DNA of 64,000 nt from Nocardioides sp. (GCA_002729525.1 PBYI01000070.1:59857-123856); one strand, 5' to 3'; shown: positions 7,706 through 16,326, counted from the first letter of the stretch. Program-made: numbers and translations. Notes: a model not told the origin generated them from the letters alone.

Positions 7706-7711
7706 GTCGAC

Positions 7712-8425
7712 ATGCTCGCCAGCACGCGCGACGGCGCGGTGTCCCTGCTCACCCTGCAGCGCCCCGACCGGCGCAACGCGCTCGACCTCGCGCTGTGCCG
7801 GTCGATCCTCGAGACGGCCACCGCGGAGGTCGACGCCGGGCAACGGGTGCTGGTCGTCACCGGGGAGGGCTCGTCGTTCTGCTCGGGCGCCGACCTGGAC
7901 GGCGTCTACGGCGGGGAGTTCCTCGAGGCCCTCTACGGCATGCTGCACGGCCTCACCCGGCTGCCCGTGCCGGTCGTGGCGGCCGTGAACGGCCCGGCCA
8001 TCGGCGCCGGCACCCAGCTCGCGCTGGCCAGCGACCTGCGGGTGGCCGACGACGGCGCGCGCTTCGGCGTGCCGACGGCGCGCAACGGCATGGCGGTCGA
8101 CGCGTGGACCATCCGCACGCTGGCCGCGGTCGCCGGCGGCGGCATGGCCGGGCGCCTCATGCTGGGCGCCGAGATCGTCGACCGGGACGCCGCGCTCGCC
8201 TGCGGTCTCGCCGACCGCGTCGGCACCCTCGACGACGCGCTCGCCTGGGCGCAGGAGATCGCCACCCTCGCGCCGCTCGCGCTGGCGCACAGCAAGAACG
8301 TCCTGCGCGGAGCCGACGACACCGGGGTGCAGCGCACCTTCGACGCCTGCTGGGCCTCCGAGGACGTCCGCGAGGCGCTCTCCGCGCGCAGCGAGAAGCG
8401 GGCACCGGTCTTCCACGGACGCTGA
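7712..8425 (+). CDS. Enoyl-CoA hydratase/isomerase family protein
   Basis: 237 residues, a typical size for the crotonase fold. The two oxyanion-hole segments are visible: SSFCSGADLDGVYGG and GPAIGAGTQLALASDLRVA. The substrate is unknown; members hydrate or isomerise acyl-CoA thioesters in fatty-acid or aromatic acid catabolism. It has no pathway neighbours. Expression may come from a leaderless promoter at 7700 and a stress-type promoter at 7543. Its stop codon lies inside the first unit of a 12-bp tandem repeat, so length changes in the repeat should not alter the protein. Confidence 0.88.
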   Translation: MLASTRDGAVSLLTLQRPDRRNALDLALCRSILETATAEVDAGQRVLVVTGEGSSFCSGADLDGVYGGEFLEALYGMLHGLTRLPVPVVAAVNGPAIGAGTQLALASDLRVADDGARFGVPTARNGMAVDAWTIRTLAAVAGGGMAGRLMLGAEIVDRDAALACGLADRVGTLDDALAWAQEIATLAPLALAHSKNVLRGADDTGVQRTFDACWASEDVREALSARSEKRAPVFHGR

Positions 8426-8465
8426 AAGAGACGCTGAAAGAGACGCTGAAAGAGACGCTGAGCGA
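8418..8465 (+). repeat. 12-bp tandem repeat, three copies plus a degenerate fourth
   Basis: The unit GACGCTGAAAGA occurs at 8418-8429, 8430-8441 and 8442-8453, followed by GACGCTGAGCGA at 8454-8465. The first unit overlaps the last codons and stop of the enoyl-CoA hydratase gene, and every unit contains a TGA in that frame. It is a candidate length-variable locus. Confidence 0.85.
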
Positions 8466-8505
8466 CCGGGGCGCTCGCCCGTCCCACGGAGTGAGGCGGA
8501 CGTCA

Positions 8506-8540
8506 CCTCACCCTTGCGCGATCCGCCCGACGGGGTGAGG
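8506..8540 (+). terminator. Possible hairpin terminator
   Basis: CCTCACCC (8506-8513) pairs with GGGTGAGG (8533-8540) across a 19 nt loop. The placement after the enoyl-CoA hydratase gene and before the amidase gene fits termination, but the loop is long and no T-tract is present. Confidence 0.35.
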
Positions 8541-8622
8541 GTGGACCGCGGTCCGCCACCGGAGATCCTCCGGCGAACGGACCGTCCACCACCGTTCACA
8601 GCCTTCTCGGGCTCGGCAATCT

Positions 8623-10620
8623 GTGAGGATTTCCTTGGGCACGCCTATCTCGACCTCCCCTGCGCAGCCTCCTGCGCGCACGTCGGCGCCGTTCTCGCGC
8701 CGACACTTCCTGCTCACCACGACGGCCGCCGGCGCCGCCGGGGCCGGCGCGGCGCTCGTCGCGGCGGGTCCCGCGGGCGCCGCCGTGCGCGTCGACCGCC
8801 ACCCGGCGTTCACCGCCGCGGGTCGTGCGTACGGCGTACCCCCGGCTCTGCTCGCCGCGGTCTCCTACGCGCAGACCCGCTGGCAGCACCACGACGGACG
8901 ACCGAGCGCCTCGCTCGGCTACGGCCCGATGCACCTCGTCGACGGCACCGCGCTCGCCGCGGCTCGCGCCCGGGCCGGCAAGGAGCAGTCCGCCGACGTC
9001 GTCGACACCCTCGGTGACGCCGTCGCCGCGTCCGGGCTCCCGGCCGACCAGGTGCGCACGGACGCCGACGCGAACGTCCGGGCCGCGGCCGCTCTCCTCG
9101 CGCAGCACCAGGCCGACGCCGGCCGTCCGGTCGGCGTCGACACCGACCCGGCCGACTGGTACGCCACCGTCGCCTCGACCGGCGGCCTCACCACCGCGGC
9201 GTCCCGCCTCGACCTCGCCGACACCGTGCTGACCACCCTCCGTCAGGGCGGCGACCTGCGGCTCGCCGACGGGCAGCGGCTCGAGCTGCCGCCCACCTCG
9301 GTCGGCACGCCCCGCGCCCAGCGCCGCGCGCTCACCGGTCAGGTCCGCGAGAGCCGACGCACGCAGTCGGCGCGGGCATCGGGCGACGGTCCCGTCGACG
9401 CCCCGCCCGGGCTCGACGTCGAGTGGGTCCCGGCCCCCTACGAGCAGTACGGCGAGAGCTCCTCGGCGTACGGCAACCACGACCTCGCGTTCCGACCCGA
9501 CGCCCCGGCGATCACCCACCTGGTCATCCACGACACCGAGGCGACGTACGACACGACGATCCAGCTCGTCACCGACCCGACGTACGTCTCGTGGCAGTAC
9601 TCCCTGCGCTCCTCCGACGGCCACATCGCCCAGCACCTCGCGCCGTCCGACGTCGGCTGGCACGCGGGCAACTGGTACATGAACTCCCACTCCATCGGCC
9701 TGGAGCACGAGGGCTTCGCCGCCGAGGGTCCGGCCTGGTACTCCGAGCCGATGTACCGCCGCTCCGCGCGGCTCGTGCGGCACCTGTGCGAGACCTACGA
9801 CATCCCGCTCGACCGGGCGCACGTCATCGGTCACGACCAGGTCCCCGGCATCACCACGGCGTACATCCCCGGCATGCACTGGGACCCGGGCCCGTTCTGG
9901 GACTGGGAGCACTACTTCGACCTGATGGGCCGCTCGCTGAAGATCGGGACGACCACCCGGCCGGTCGCGGTCGGCGACGTGGTGCGGATCCTCCCGGGCT
10001 TCGTCGGCAACACCCAGCCGCTGACCGGCTGCGAGGACCCCGGCGACACCTGCGGGGGTGCGAGCGACACCAACTTCGTGACCCTGCGCAAGCAGCCGTC
10101 GGCGGACGCCGCACTCGTCGACGACCCCGGTCTGCACCAGGACGGCTCGCCGTCGACGACGAAGGTCGCCGACATCGGAGCCCGGGCCGCCGCCGGCACG
10201 GAGTACGTCGTCGCCGCGGTCGACGGCGACTGGACCGCGGTGTGGTTCCTCGGTCAGCAGGCGTGGTTCCTCAACCCGCCGCTCACGCCGACCGCGCGGC
10301 CGGTGAAGGCGCCGCTCGGCAAGGTCCGGGCCAAGCCGGGCGTGCAGGCCCGGACCTACGGGCGCTGCTACCCCGAGGCCGAGGCCTACCCGGACCCCTC
10401 GTGGGTGCAGTCGGTGGTGCCGCTGCTCTACACGATCGGGGCAGGTGAGGAGTACGCCGTGGGCGACCTCGAGCCGAGGACCGACTACTACCGGGCGAAG
10501 ACCTACTCGCTGGAGACGCCGGGCGACCACGTCCTCGTCTCCGGCCAGGACCGCTACGTCCAGGTCGACCTCGGTCACCGCATCGCCTTCGTGCGCCGCG
10601 AGGACGTCGAGATCGTCTGA
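8623..10620 (+). CDS. Tat-exported N-acetylmuramoyl-L-alanine amidase (Amidase_2/PGRP type)
   Basis: 665 residues from GTG 8623. A Tat signal (FSRRHFLLTTTAAG then an Ala-rich stretch) is followed by a lysozyme-like segment (YGVPPALLAAVSYAQTRW ... GYGPMHLV) that resembles lytic transglycosylase folds. The amidase domain follows, with putative zinc ligands in ITHLVIHDTEAT, SIGLEHEG and HVIGHDQVPG. A long C-terminal part probably contains SH3-like wall-binding modules (TLRKQPSADA, GDWTAVWF). Likely role is cleavage of the amide bond between MurNAc and the stem peptide outside the cell. The family is firm; the two-domain hydrolase reading is an inference. Confidence 0.88.
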   Translation: MRISLGTPISTSPAQPPARTSAPFSRRHFLLTTTAAGAAGAGAALVAAGPAGAAVRVDRHPAFTAAGRAYGVPPALLAAVSYAQTRWQHHDGRPSASLGYGPMHLVDGTALAAARARAGKEQSADVVDTLGDAVAASGLPADQVRTDADANVRAAAALLAQHQADAGRPVGVDTDPADWYATVASTGGLTTAASRLDLADTVLTTLRQGGDLRLADGQRLELPPTSVGTPRAQRRALTGQVRESRRTQSARASGDGPVDAPPGLDVEWVPAPYEQYGESSSAYGNHDLAFRPDAPAITHLVIHDTEATYDTTIQLVTDPTYVSWQYSLRSSDGHIAQHLAPSDVGWHAGNWYMNSHSIGLEHEGFAAEGPAWYSEPMYRRSARLVRHLCETYDIPLDRAHVIGHDQVPGITTAYIPGMHWDPGPFWDWEHYFDLMGRSLKIGTTTRPVAVGDVVRILPGFVGNTQPLTGCEDPGDTCGGASDTNFVTLRKQPSADAALVDDPGLHQDGSPSTTKVADIGARAAAGTEYVVAAVDGDWTAVWFLGQQAWFLNPPLTPTARPVKAPLGKVRAKPGVQARTYGRCYPEAEAYPDPSWVQSVVPLLYTIGAGEEYAVGDLEPRTDYYRAKTYSLETPGDHVLVSGQDRYVQVDLGHRIAFVRREDVEIV

Positions 10621-10664
10621 GGTCCCTCGCCCGCCGGACCACCGGGGCCGTGCCAGGGGGGCGC

Positions 10665-10693
10665 GGTCCCGGTGCCGACGGGGCACCGGGACC
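10665..10693 (+). terminator. Perfect 12-bp hairpin between amidase and DUF1330 genes
   Basis: GGTCCCGGTGCC (10665-10676) pairs perfectly with GGCACCGGGACC (10682-10693) around a 5 nt loop. It begins 45 nt after the amidase stop and ends directly before an ATG at 10694. As that ATG would be buried, the DUF1330 gene more likely starts at GTG 10703. Confidence 0.6.
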
Positions 10694-10702
10694 ATGGGCG
10701 TC

Positions 10703-10993
10703 GTGAGCGCCTACTGGATCAGCACCTACCTCGAGGTCCGCGACGAGCAGAAGCTGGCGGCGTACGCTGCACTCGCCGGGCCCGCCCTCACCGCCGCCGG
10801 CGGCACCTTCGTCGCCCGCGGGCCGGCCGCGGTCGCCTACGAGGCCGGGGTGCTCCAGCGTTCGGTCGTGATCCGCTTCGACTCCGTCGAGCAGGCCGTC
10901 GCCGCGCACGACTCCCCCGCGTACGCCGAGGCGCTGGCGGCGCTCGGCGACGGCGCCGTCCGTGACCTGCGCGTGGTGCCCGGCGTCGACTGA
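10703..10993 (+). CDS. DUF1330 family protein
   Basis: 96 residues, a normal length for this dimeric alpha/beta-barrel family (AYWISTYLEVRDEQKLAAYAALAGPALTAAGGTFVARG). The role of DUF1330 is unknown. GTG 10703 was chosen over ATG 10694 because the ATG abuts a 12-bp hairpin and because GTG lies 7 nt after GACCAT, a plausible -10 of a leaderless transcript. The gene converges on the hypothetical gene ending at 11025. Confidence 0.82.
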   Translation: MSAYWISTYLEVRDEQKLAAYAALAGPALTAAGGTFVARGPAAVAYEAGVLQRSVVIRFDSVEQAVAAHDSPAYAEALAALGDGAVRDLRVVPGVD

Positions 10994-11024
10994 GCCACAG
11001 CGCGCCGGTGCCCAGGCACCGCCG

Positions 11025-11456
11025 CTACAGGTGGTCCGGGACCACCAGCGCGTCGGGATCCTGCCGTGGCGGCATCGACTCGACCGCCACCCGCGCGAGC
11101 GCGGCCGCGTCGACCCTCGGCCGGCGTCCCTGACGCCCGTGCGTCGGCACGGTGTCGCCCAGGCCGCGGGCGCCCTGACCGGTGTCCCGGTCCCCCTGCG
11201 CCTGCGCTGCGGCGGCGGCGTACTCCTCCTCGGAGAACTCCGGGACGGCACCGACCGTCGGGCGCTCGGGCAGCGCCACCAGCACCGGCAGCACGACCTC
11301 CCCGGCGGCCGCGAGCAGGGGGTAGCGCTGGCCGCGGCCGAGCCCGTCCCAGGCCTCGTCGGCGCTGCGGCGTCGCCACGGGGCACGCCCGAGGGCGTGC
11401 ACGTGGCGGGCGACGGCCTCGACGCCCACGGTCATCTCGCGCTCGGTGAACCTCAT
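11025..11456 (-). CDS. Hypothetical protein
   Basis: 143 residues beginning MRFTEREMTVGVEAVARHVHA. Features: a basic tract (RAPWRRRSADEAWDGLGRGQRYPLL), a hydrophobic middle (VVLPVLVALPERPTVGA) and an Ala/Gln-rich acidic-to-polar tail. No family is recognised. The start is uncertain: MDP three codons upstream (11465) is equally possible and neither has a clear ribosome site. It is divergent from the metallophosphoesterase gene with about 65 nt between starts. Confidence 0.6.
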   Translation of the reverse strand: MRFTEREMTVGVEAVARHVHALGRAPWRRRSADEAWDGLGRGQRYPLLAAAGEVVLPVLVALPERPTVGAVPEFSEEEYAAAAAQAQGDRDTGQGARGLGDTVPTHGRQGRRPRVDAAALARVAVESMPPRQDPDALVVPDHL

Positions 11457-11520
11457 CGGGTCCATCGTGCCGCACGTCGGTGCCACGCGGGTCACCGTTC
11501 GGTGGCTACGGTCGGTACCC

Positions 11521-13290
11521 GTGCCCGATGCTCCCGCCCCTGCCGCTGACGTGGCGCCCGCGCCTCGCCGCCGGCTGCCCTCCTGGGTCGGACCGACCGC
11601 CCGGTCCGCGCGTCGCTGGCTGGCGTCTGTGCTGGTCGCCGCGGTGGTCGCGCTGCCGCTCGCGCTGGCCTGGGGCCTGCTGCGCACCGAGGTCGAGGCG
11701 ACGGTCGGCACCGCGCCGGTCACGCTGACCCCGACCGTGTCGGGCACCAGCGAGCTGCGGCTGGGACTGGCCGGCACGATCTACGTCCCGCAGGCGCGCG
11801 GTCCGCTCGGGCTGAGCGTCGCCGTCGACGGGCCGGGCGACCCGGGAGCGGGCAGCGGCGACCTCGCCGACTACGTCTCCCCCGCCATGCTGCGGCTCTA
11901 CACCGGCCTCTTCCGCGACCCGGCCGCTGCGGTCGACGGGTACGTCGACCTGGTCACCGCAGAGCTGCGTCGTCAGGTCGTGACGGCCGAGGTGGTGCTC
12001 GCCCTCGTCGGCGGCACGGGTGCCTGGCTGCTCGGCGGGCTGCTCCCGCGTCGCCGGGAGGTCACCCGTCGCGGCCTGCGCACCGTCGGCGCCGTCGGGC
12101 TCGCGCTGGTCACGACCACCGGTCTGGCAGTGGTGGCGGTGCGCGGCGAGGCGACCACCGCGGGCAGCGGCACCTACCCGCTCACCGCGCTGCGCGGCAC
12201 CGCTCTCGACGGCAGCACGACCGACAGCCCCATCGTCCGGGCGATCGCCGGCGGCGCGCTCCGCAAGTCGCAGGCGCTGCTCGCCCGGCAGGAGGAGCGC
12301 GCAGCGCAGTTCCGCGCCGACGCGATCGCCTCTGTCGAGGCGCAGACCGACCTGATGGACGGTCCGCGCGAGGGCGAGACCGCCGTCCTGGTGCAGTCCG
12401 ACATGCACTGCAACACCACGATGATCGCCTTCCAGCGCCGCGTCGTCGAGCTGCTCCGGGAGCAGCACGGCGGCGACGTACCGGCCCTCATGGCGGTCAC
12501 CGGGGACCTCACCACCAACGGCACCGCCGCCGAGCGCACCTGCATCGACGCCGAGGCCGGGATCGCCGGCGACGCGCCGGTCGTCGCCGTGACCGGCAAC
12601 CACGAGTCGGGCACGAGCGAGGACCAGATGCGCGACGCCGGGATGACGGTGCTCGACGGCGACACCGCGACCGTCGGCGGCGTCCGCGTGCTCGGCGACG
12701 GCGACCCGGCCCGCTCGGAGCTGTTCGGCGACACCCGGCTGCGCGGTACCGAGACCCAGGCCGAGGTCGGGGCGCGCCTGCGCGGCGTGGCCGAGGACGC
12801 CGGGGACGACCGGCCGTCGCTGCTGCTGGTGCACGAGGCGTACGCCGCGGCGGGCTTCCTCGACGTCGACGACGTACGGCCGGTGCTGGCCGACGCCTAC
12901 GACCTCGAGACGTCGGGCGGCCGTCTGGAGCCCGACGCCGACCCCGACGCCGACGGCGTGCCCGACGTGCCCGCCGGCGTCGTCCTCTACGGCCACTGGC
13001 ACCGCGACGTGCCGCCGCGGCTCCTCACGAACTCCGACGGCACCTGGTCGCTGCTGATGGAGCTGGACACCTCCGGCGGGGCGATCGACGAGCCGACCAT
13101 CAGCAGCTTCTCGGTGCCGTGGGGTCAGCCGCAGCAGTCGGCGTCGTTCCCGGTGCTCTTCCTCGACGACGAGAGCGGGCTGGTCACCGGCTACCAGCGC
13201 TACACCGTCGACACCGACGCGACGGTCACGGTCTCGTCGCGGGTCGAGGTGGGCCCGGTCACGGGTTTGCCCGAATCTGCCACTTCGTGA
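11521..13290 (+). CDS. Membrane-anchored metallophosphoesterase
   Basis: 589 residues from GTG 11521. A first membrane segment lies at about 33-53, and two more (VVTAEVVLALVGGTGAWLLGG and VGAVGLALVTTTGLAVVAV) precede the catalytic domain. All calcineurin-like motifs are visible: SDMHC (DxH), TGDLTTNG (GDxxxNG), TGNHES (GNHE) and YGHWHRD (GHxH). A dimetal phosphoesterase facing the outside is likely; the substrate is unknown. Acidic repeats (EPDADPDADGVPDVPAG) near the end look calcium-binding-like. It is followed by a hairpin at 13326-13354. Confidence 0.85.
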   Translation: MPDAPAPAADVAPAPRRRLPSWVGPTARSARRWLASVLVAAVVALPLALAWGLLRTEVEATVGTAPVTLTPTVSGTSELRLGLAGTIYVPQARGPLGLSVAVDGPGDPGAGSGDLADYVSPAMLRLYTGLFRDPAAAVDGYVDLVTAELRRQVVTAEVVLALVGGTGAWLLGGLLPRRREVTRRGLRTVGAVGLALVTTTGLAVVAVRGEATTAGSGTYPLTALRGTALDGSTTDSPIVRAIAGGALRKSQALLARQEERAAQFRADAIASVEAQTDLMDGPREGETAVLVQSDMHCNTTMIAFQRRVVELLREQHGGDVPALMAVTGDLTTNGTAAERTCIDAEAGIAGDAPVVAVTGNHESGTSEDQMRDAGMTVLDGDTATVGGVRVLGDGDPARSELFGDTRLRGTETQAEVGARLRGVAEDAGDDRPSLLLVHEAYAAAGFLDVDDVRPVLADAYDLETSGGRLEPDADPDADGVPDVPAGVVLYGHWHRDVPPRLLTNSDGTWSLLMELDTSGGAIDEPTISSFSVPWGQPQQSASFPVLFLDDESGLVTGYQRYTVDTDATVTVSSRVEVGPVTGLPESATS

Positions 13291-13325
13291 CAGCTCCGGT
13301 TATCCTGGCTGCACCCCCCACGCGC

Positions 13326-13354
13326 GGCCCCGCCAGGTGACGACCGGCGGGGCC
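13326..13354 (+). terminator. Hairpin after the metallophosphoesterase gene
   Basis: GGCCCCGCC (13326-13334) pairs with GGCGGGGCC (13346-13354) over an 11 nt loop, 36 nt after the stop. No T-tract. Confidence 0.5.
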
Positions 13355-13408
13355 CGTCGCGAAGGGTCCCGGTCGTGGTTTCGACACCCACGGGGGCGTC
13401 GGTTCTGG

Positions 13409-13414
13409 CAGGCT
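13409..13414 (+). promoter_or_regulatory. Likely leaderless -10 (CAGGCT) of cls
   Basis: CAGGCT ends 7 nt before GTG 13422. The same arrangement is found before the Cof-type HAD gene at 17620, which supports it. Confidence 0.5.
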
Positions 13415-13421
13415 CGCCGAC

Positions 13422-14921
13422 GTGAGCGAGTGGTGGAACGGCGTCGTCGGCGTCCTGGTGGTCCTGCTGGCCTTCCTGCTGGTGCTGGTGGGGCCCGCGA
13501 TCCGACTCGTCGCCCTCGGCACGATCCCCCGCAACCGCAAGCCCTCGACCGGCACTGCGTGGCTGCTGGCGATCCTGCTGTGGCCGAGCGTCGGCCTGCT
13601 CGTCTTCGCGCTCCTCGGCAGCAACAAGGTCGGTCGCAAGCGGCAGGAGCGGATGGCCGAGGTCAACCGGCTCATCGCCGAGCGCACCCGCGACGTCGTC
13701 GACACCGTGCCCGACCTCGGCGGCGACAACGACGACGAGATCGCCGGTCTGGTCCGGATGAACCGCGCGCTCGGCTACCTGCCGCTCACCCCCGGCAACG
13801 ACGTCGACCTGCTCCCCGGGTACGCCGACTCGATCACGGCGATGACCGACGCGATCCGCGGTGCCACCGACCACGTGCACATCGAGTTCTACATCTCGGC
13901 CTGGGACGACGTCACCGGACCGCTGCTGGAGGAGATGGCCGCCGCGGCCGACCGCGGCGTCGCCGTACGGTTCCTCTTCGACCACCTCGGCTCGCGCGGG
14001 ATCCCCGGCTACCGGGACTTCCTCAAGAAGCTCGACGCGACCGGCATCCAGTGGCACCCGATGCTGCCGGTGCGTCCGCTGCGCGGCCGCTTCCGTCGCC
14101 CCGACCTGCGCAACCACCGCAAGCTGCTGGTGGTCGACGGCCGGGTCGGCTTCACCGGCTCGCAGAACCTCGTCGAGCCCGGCTACAACAAGCCCAAGAA
14201 CCACGAGCTCGGCCGGGAGTGGGTCGAGCTGATGCTGCGGCTCCGGGGACCGGTGGTCACCGAGCTCGCAGCCGTCTTCGCCTCCGACTGGTACGCCGAG
14301 ACGGGCGACCTGCTCGAGGTCGCCCAGCCCGCCGACGTACCGGCACCGGACGCGCCGCCGCAGGTGACCTCCGTCGACTGCCAGCTCGTGCCGAGCGGCC
14401 CGGGCTACGACGGCGAGAACAACCTGCGCATGTTCACCACGCTGCTCTACTCCGCGCACCGACGCGCCGTGCTGACCAGCCCGTACTTCGTGCCGGACGA
14501 GTCGCTGCTGTACGCCGTCACCAGCGCGGTGCACCGCGGCGTCGACGTGGAGCTCTACGTGAGCGAGCTGTCCGACCAGTTCATGGTCGGGCACGCGCAG
14601 GCGTCGTACTACGAGGCGCTGCTGGAGGCGGGCGTGACGATCCGGATGTACCCGCCGCCGTACATCCTGCACTCCAAGCACCTCACCATCGACGAGGACG
14701 TCGCGGTGGTCGGCACCAGCAACATGGACCTGCGCTCGTTCTCGCTCAACTACGAGATGTCGCTGCTGCTGCTCGGCGCGCCGTTCGTCGACGCGCTGCG
14801 CGAGGTGGAGGCCGTGTACCGCGAGAAGTCGCGGGTGCTGACCCTGGAGGAGTGGCACGAGCGGCCGTTCCGCAAGAAGTACCTCGACACCGTCATGCGG
14901 CTCACCTCGGCGCTCCAGTAG
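13422..14921 (+). CDS. cls: Cardiolipin synthase (phospholipase D family)
   Basis: 499 residues. Two N-terminal membrane helices (GVLVVLLAFLLVLVGPAI and TAWLLAILLWPSVGLLVFALL) are followed by two PLD domains with HKD motifs: NHRKLLVVDG ... GSQN in the first and HSKHLTIDE ... GTSNMD in the second. It would join two phosphatidylglycerol molecules, or PG with CDP-DAG-derived phosphatidyl groups, to form cardiolipin at the membrane. GTG 13422 is chosen because it follows a leaderless-type hexamer and leaves the first membrane helix intact. Confidence 0.93.
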   Translation: MSEWWNGVVGVLVVLLAFLLVLVGPAIRLVALGTIPRNRKPSTGTAWLLAILLWPSVGLLVFALLGSNKVGRKRQERMAEVNRLIAERTRDVVDTVPDLGGDNDDEIAGLVRMNRALGYLPLTPGNDVDLLPGYADSITAMTDAIRGATDHVHIEFYISAWDDVTGPLLEEMAAAADRGVAVRFLFDHLGSRGIPGYRDFLKKLDATGIQWHPMLPVRPLRGRFRRPDLRNHRKLLVVDGRVGFTGSQNLVEPGYNKPKNHELGREWVELMLRLRGPVVTELAAVFASDWYAETGDLLEVAQPADVPAPDAPPQVTSVDCQLVPSGPGYDGENNLRMFTTLLYSAHRRAVLTSPYFVPDESLLYAVTSAVHRGVDVELYVSELSDQFMVGHAQASYYEALLEAGVTIRMYPPPYILHSKHLTIDEDVAVVGTSNMDLRSFSLNYEMSLLLLGAPFVDALREVEAVYREKSRVLTLEEWHERPFRKKYLDTVMRLTSALQ

Positions 14922-14964
14922 GAGGGCCCTCACCGCCCACCCGGTCGGGCACCGGACCTCGTCC

Positions 14965-14970
14965 TAGGCT
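14965..14970 (+). promoter_or_regulatory. Likely leaderless -10 (TAGGCT) of cinA
   Basis: TAGGCT ends 6 nt before ATG 14977, identical in sequence and spacing to the signal before the gene at 7712. Confidence 0.6.
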
Positions 14971-14976
14971 CGGGGC

Positions 14977-16272
14977 ATGAGCAGCCGCGCCCGCGTCGGG
15001 ATGGTCGTGACCGGCACCGAGGTCCTCACCGGTCGGGTGCGCGACGCCAACGGCCCGTGGGTCGCCGACACGCTCCGCGCGCTGGGCGTCGAGATCGGCG
15101 CCGTCGTGGTCGTCGGGGACCGGCCCGACGACCTGCGCAGCGCGCTGGCCTGGCTCTCCGCCGAGCACGACCTCGTGCTCACCTCCGGGGGGCTCGGGCC
15201 GACCGCCGACGACCTCACCGCCGCCGTCGTCGCGGAGCACCAGGGCCGCCCCACCCGTCTCGACGAGGACCTCGCCCAGCGGGTGCAGGCGGTGTTCAAC
15301 CGGTTCGCCGTCGCCCGCGGCTGGCGCCTGGACCCGGAGGCCACCCGCGCCGGCGTGCTCAAGCAGGCGACCGTCCCGGACGGCGCGACCGTGCTCGCGC
15401 CGGTCGGCACCGCACCGGGCCTGGTGGTCCCCGTCGCCGAGGGCCGCACCGGCCCGCCGGTGGTCGTGCTGCCGGGACCGCCGTCGGAGCTGCGGGGCAT
15501 GTGGGACGACGCCCTGACCGCCGCCCCGGTGCGCGCGGTGCTCGACCGCGCGCGCCCGCTGCGGCAGGAGACCGTGCGCCTCTTCGGCACACCCGAGTCC
15601 GAGCTCGCCGCGTCGCTCCGACGGCACGAGACGGCGTACGGCTCCCTCGACGACGCAGGGCTGGAGGTCACGACCTGCCTCACCGAGGAGGGCGAGCTGG
15701 AGATCGTCACCCGGTTCTCCCCCGACGACGCCGCGGCGTACGACGACCTGCTGGCCACGGTGCGCGCCGACTTCGCCGACACGCTCTTCGCCGAGGACGC
15801 CACCACGCTCGACCAGAGGGTCGCCGACGCGCTGCGGGCGGCCGGCGCCACGGTGGCGACGGCGGAGTCGTGCACCGCCGGGATGCTCGCCAGCCGGCTG
15901 GCCGACCTGCCGGGGTCGTCGGACTACCTCGTCGGCGGGTTCGTGGTCTACGCCAACGACGTCAAGCGCGACCAGGTCGGCGTACCTCAGGAGGTGCTCG
16001 ACGAGCACGGCGCGGTCTCGCCCGAGGTCGCCCGCCTGCTCGCGGACGGCGCGCGCACCCGGCTCGGGACGACGTACGGCGTGGGCATCACCGGCGTGGC
16101 CGGCCCCGGCGGCGGATCGGCCGAGAAGCCGGTCGGCCTGGTGCACGTGTGCGTCACCACGGACGACGGCCGGGTGGTCGCAGAGGAGCTGCGGCTCGCC
16201 GGCACCCGCACCCGGATCCGCCGCCGCACCGTCGTGGCCGTCCTCCACCACCTGCTCGACCTCGCCGGCTGA
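14977..16272 (+). CDS. cinA: CinA: competence/damage-inducible protein A, nicotinamide-nucleotide deamidase
   Basis: 431 residues with both CinA halves. The N-terminal MoCF-like domain carries VVTGTEVLTGRVRDANG and LTSGGLGPTADDLT, characteristic of the ADP-ribose pyrophosphatase/COG1058 unit. The C-terminal CinA domain carries VATAESCTAGMLASRLADLPGSS and ITGVAGPGGGSAEKPVGLVH, the NMN deamidase signature with its Ser/Thr-Lys active site. The expected role is recycling of nicotinamide nucleotides produced by NAD-using enzymes. It ends at a bidirectional hairpin shared with the convergent ene-reductase gene. Confidence 0.93.
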   Translation: MSSRARVGMVVTGTEVLTGRVRDANGPWVADTLRALGVEIGAVVVVGDRPDDLRSALAWLSAEHDLVLTSGGLGPTADDLTAAVVAEHQGRPTRLDEDLAQRVQAVFNRFAVARGWRLDPEATRAGVLKQATVPDGATVLAPVGTAPGLVVPVAEGRTGPPVVVLPGPPSELRGMWDDALTAAPVRAVLDRARPLRQETVRLFGTPESELAASLRRHETAYGSLDDAGLEVTTCLTEEGELEIVTRFSPDDAAAYDDLLATVRADFADTLFAEDATTLDQRVADALRAAGATVATAESCTAGMLASRLADLPGSSDYLVGGFVVYANDVKRDQVGVPQEVLDEHGAVSPEVARLLADGARTRLGTTYGVGITGVAGPGGGSAEKPVGLVHVCVTTDDGRVVAEELRLAGTRTRIRRRTVVAVLHHLLDLAG

Positions 16273-16278
16273 GCGCTC

Positions 16279-16320
16279 CCTGGATCGACCCGGCGCAAAC
16301 GTGCGCCGGCTCGATCCAGG
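16279..16320. terminator. Bidirectional terminator between cinA and ene-reductase gene
   Basis: CCTGGATCGA (16279-16288) pairs with TCGATCCAGG (16311-16320), and inside it CGGCGCA pairs with TGCGCCG around an AACG loop, giving a 42-nt near-perfect hairpin. It sits 6 nt after the cinA stop and 6 nt from the convergent gene's stop. Confidence 0.8.
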
Positions 16321-16326
16321 TCGGGG

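Larger units (their letters stand above)
6898..7711. other. Gene-free, hairpin- and motif-rich intergenic region
   Basis: No convincing coding frame is visible in these 814 bases; the long open frames on both strands have unnatural Arg/Pro/Gly-rich translations. Instead the stretch holds two hairpins (6997-7023, 7208-7240), a near-perfect palindrome (7134-7157), several GGGAC/GTCCC half sites including a DosR-like box (7272-7285), and a SigF/SigB-type promoter (7543-7567). It might encode a small RNA or a decayed gene. A short frame from GTG 7295 begins gene-like but soon loses codon bias. Confidence 0.6.

Noticed and set aside
8418..8465. 12-bp repeats as a CRISPR array
   Set aside because: Units are directly adjacent without spacers and far too short.
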